Shown here: piece by piece, positions 63,396-64,000 of the stretch | Position numbering within the stretch: the first letter of the stretch is position 1 | Layout: each line of letters opens with the position of its first letter | From: Halictus rubicundus | Taxonomy: Eukaryota > Arthropoda > Insecta > Hymenoptera > Halictidae | Direction of reading: 5' to 3' | NCBI RefSeq assembly: GCF_050948215.1 | Contig: NW_027488843.1 | Location: 62,001-126,000 of the forward strand | DNA: 64,000 bases | Program-made: the position numbers and the translations under genes | Notes under the pieces: generated by a model | The model's input: the letters and a program-made list of their open reading frames with translations, nothing else | Told to the model about the DNA's origin: nothing | Database searches by the model: none

Positions 63396-64000
63396 TCCTC
63401 TATCCTATCCTATCCTCAACGCTATCCTATCCTCATTACTATCCTATACTCCATTATATCCTATCAGCTATCGTATCATATCCTCTATCCTATAATATCC
63501 TCTATCCTATCCAATCCTCTATCTTATCCTCTATCATATCCTCTATCCTATCCTATCCTCTATCCTATCCTCTATCCTATCCTATCCTCTATCCTCTCCT
63601 ATCCTTTATACTAAACAATCCTCTATCCTATCCTCTATCCTATCCTATCCTCTATCCTATCCTATCCTCTGTCCTATCCTATCCTCTATCCTATCCTATC
63701 CTCTATCCTATCCTATCCTCTATCCTATCCTATCCTCTATCCTATCCTATCCTCTATCCTATCCTATCCTCTATCCTATCCTATCCTCTATCCTACCCTA
63801 TCCTCTATCCTATCCTATTCTCTACACTATCCTGACCTCTATCCTATCCTATCCTCAACCCTATCCTATCCTCATTCCTATCCTATACTCCATTATATCC
63901 TATCCTCTATCCTATCCCATCCTCTATCCTATCCTATCCTGTATCCTATCCTATCCTCTATCCTATCCTATCCTCTATTCTATCCTATCCTCTATCCTAT
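63396..64000. repeat. Satellite to window edge
   Basis: A CTCAACGC cassette at 63418 has CAGCTATCG instead of CCGCTATCG, as at about 21170, linking this end to the 21-kb region. A CTCTCCTATCCTTTATACT marker (with CTAAACAATCC) lies near 63600, then uniform 17-mers, CTATTCTCTACACTATCC near 63815 and a CTCAACCC cassette near 63857. The array continues beyond the window. Confidence 0.78.

Larger units (their letters stand above)
58706..64000. repeat. 17-bp satellite array, right block
   Basis: The same 17-bp satellite resumes directly after the retrotransposon and runs to the window edge. The first bases (CCTCTTTCC, then a CCTAACCTACCCTC marker and a CTCAACGC cassette) are what follows the interrupted position in intact copies of the same unit at about 62.78 and 63.15 kb. 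The two blocks are therefore one array split by the insertion. The array is not closed at either end of the window. Confidence 0.96.

Noticed and set aside
1..64000. CRISPR array
   Set aside because: The direct repeats have no unique spacers; the intervening sequence is the same repeat, and no cas gene is present.
1..64000. Canonical telomere repeat
   Set aside because: The pentamer is GGATA/ATAGG, not TTAGG, TCAGG or TTAGGG, and the heptamer plus kilobase higher-order structure is unlike a telomerase-made tract. Subtelomeric location remains possible.
1..64000. Exact copy number of higher-order repeats as biology
   Set aside because: Arrays this uniform are easily collapsed or expanded in assembly. 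Spacings are true of this sequence but cannot be taken as genomic counts without read support.

Overview
This window is almost entirely satellite DNA, interrupted once by a retrotransposon. The array fills 1-55858 and about 58706-64000. Its basic unit is the 17-bp monomer CCTCTATCCTATCCTAT, one CCTCTAT heptamer plus two CCTAT pentamers. Versions with one pentamer (12 bp) or three (22 bp) also occur. The + strand monomer contains 7 C, 7 T, 3 A and no G, so the array is strongly strand-asymmetric; the minus strand reads as GGATA/GGATAGA repeats. I find no host gene, tRNA, rRNA or CRISPR array. The long forward reading frames across the array are artefacts of a stop-free 17-bp period.

The array is hierarchical. 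Diverged monomers keep the 17-bp register and recur as fixed cassettes. The clearest is a six-monomer, 102-bp cassette (CTCAACGC ... ACTCCATTAT ... CCGCTATC ... ATAATAT ... CCAAT), with about 85 copies by eye. These markers define higher-order repeats and segmental duplications with exact spacings: 3,347 bp (1.4-6.4 kb), 589 bp (7.2-8.4 kb), 1,709 bp in about 2.3 tandem copies (10.7-14.6 kb), 5,565 bp (9.15-17.3 kb), 521 bp (16.8-17.8 kb), 1,074 bp (18.0-20.15 kb), about 1.65 kb (25.4-28.2 kb), about 4.8 kb (31.6-39.4 kb), 1,529 bp (47-50 kb), 2,064 bp (59-62 kb) and 371 bp (62.6-63.4 kb). A further duplication spans 15.3-15.6 kb. Copies often differ by exactly one 12-, 17- or 22-bp unit, as expected from unequal exchange or slippage. 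Homogeneous runs (e.g. 49.66-50.06 and 53.3-54.25 kb) alternate with cassette-rich stretches.

At 55859-58683 a GC-rich non-LTR retrotransposon lies on the minus strand. Its open frame encodes a reverse transcriptase with YADD and GVPQGS motifs and a C-terminal CCHC zinc knuckle, the ORF2 layout of R1-clade LINEs. A roughly 415-bp 3' UTR and an 18-nt poly(A) tail follow. The 5' part, including the expected endonuclease domain, is missing, and the frame stays open right to the 5' junction. A 14-bp perfect (22-bp with one mismatch) target-site duplication and uninterrupted copies of the same unit at 62.7 and 63.1 kb show that it inserted into an existing array.

R1-clade elements are best known from arthropods, so the window suggests an arthropod, probably insect, heterochromatic block (centromeric, subtelomeric or sex/B-chromosome). 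The sequence does not settle which. All distances were read by eye from shared rare variants; array copy number depends on assembly accuracy.
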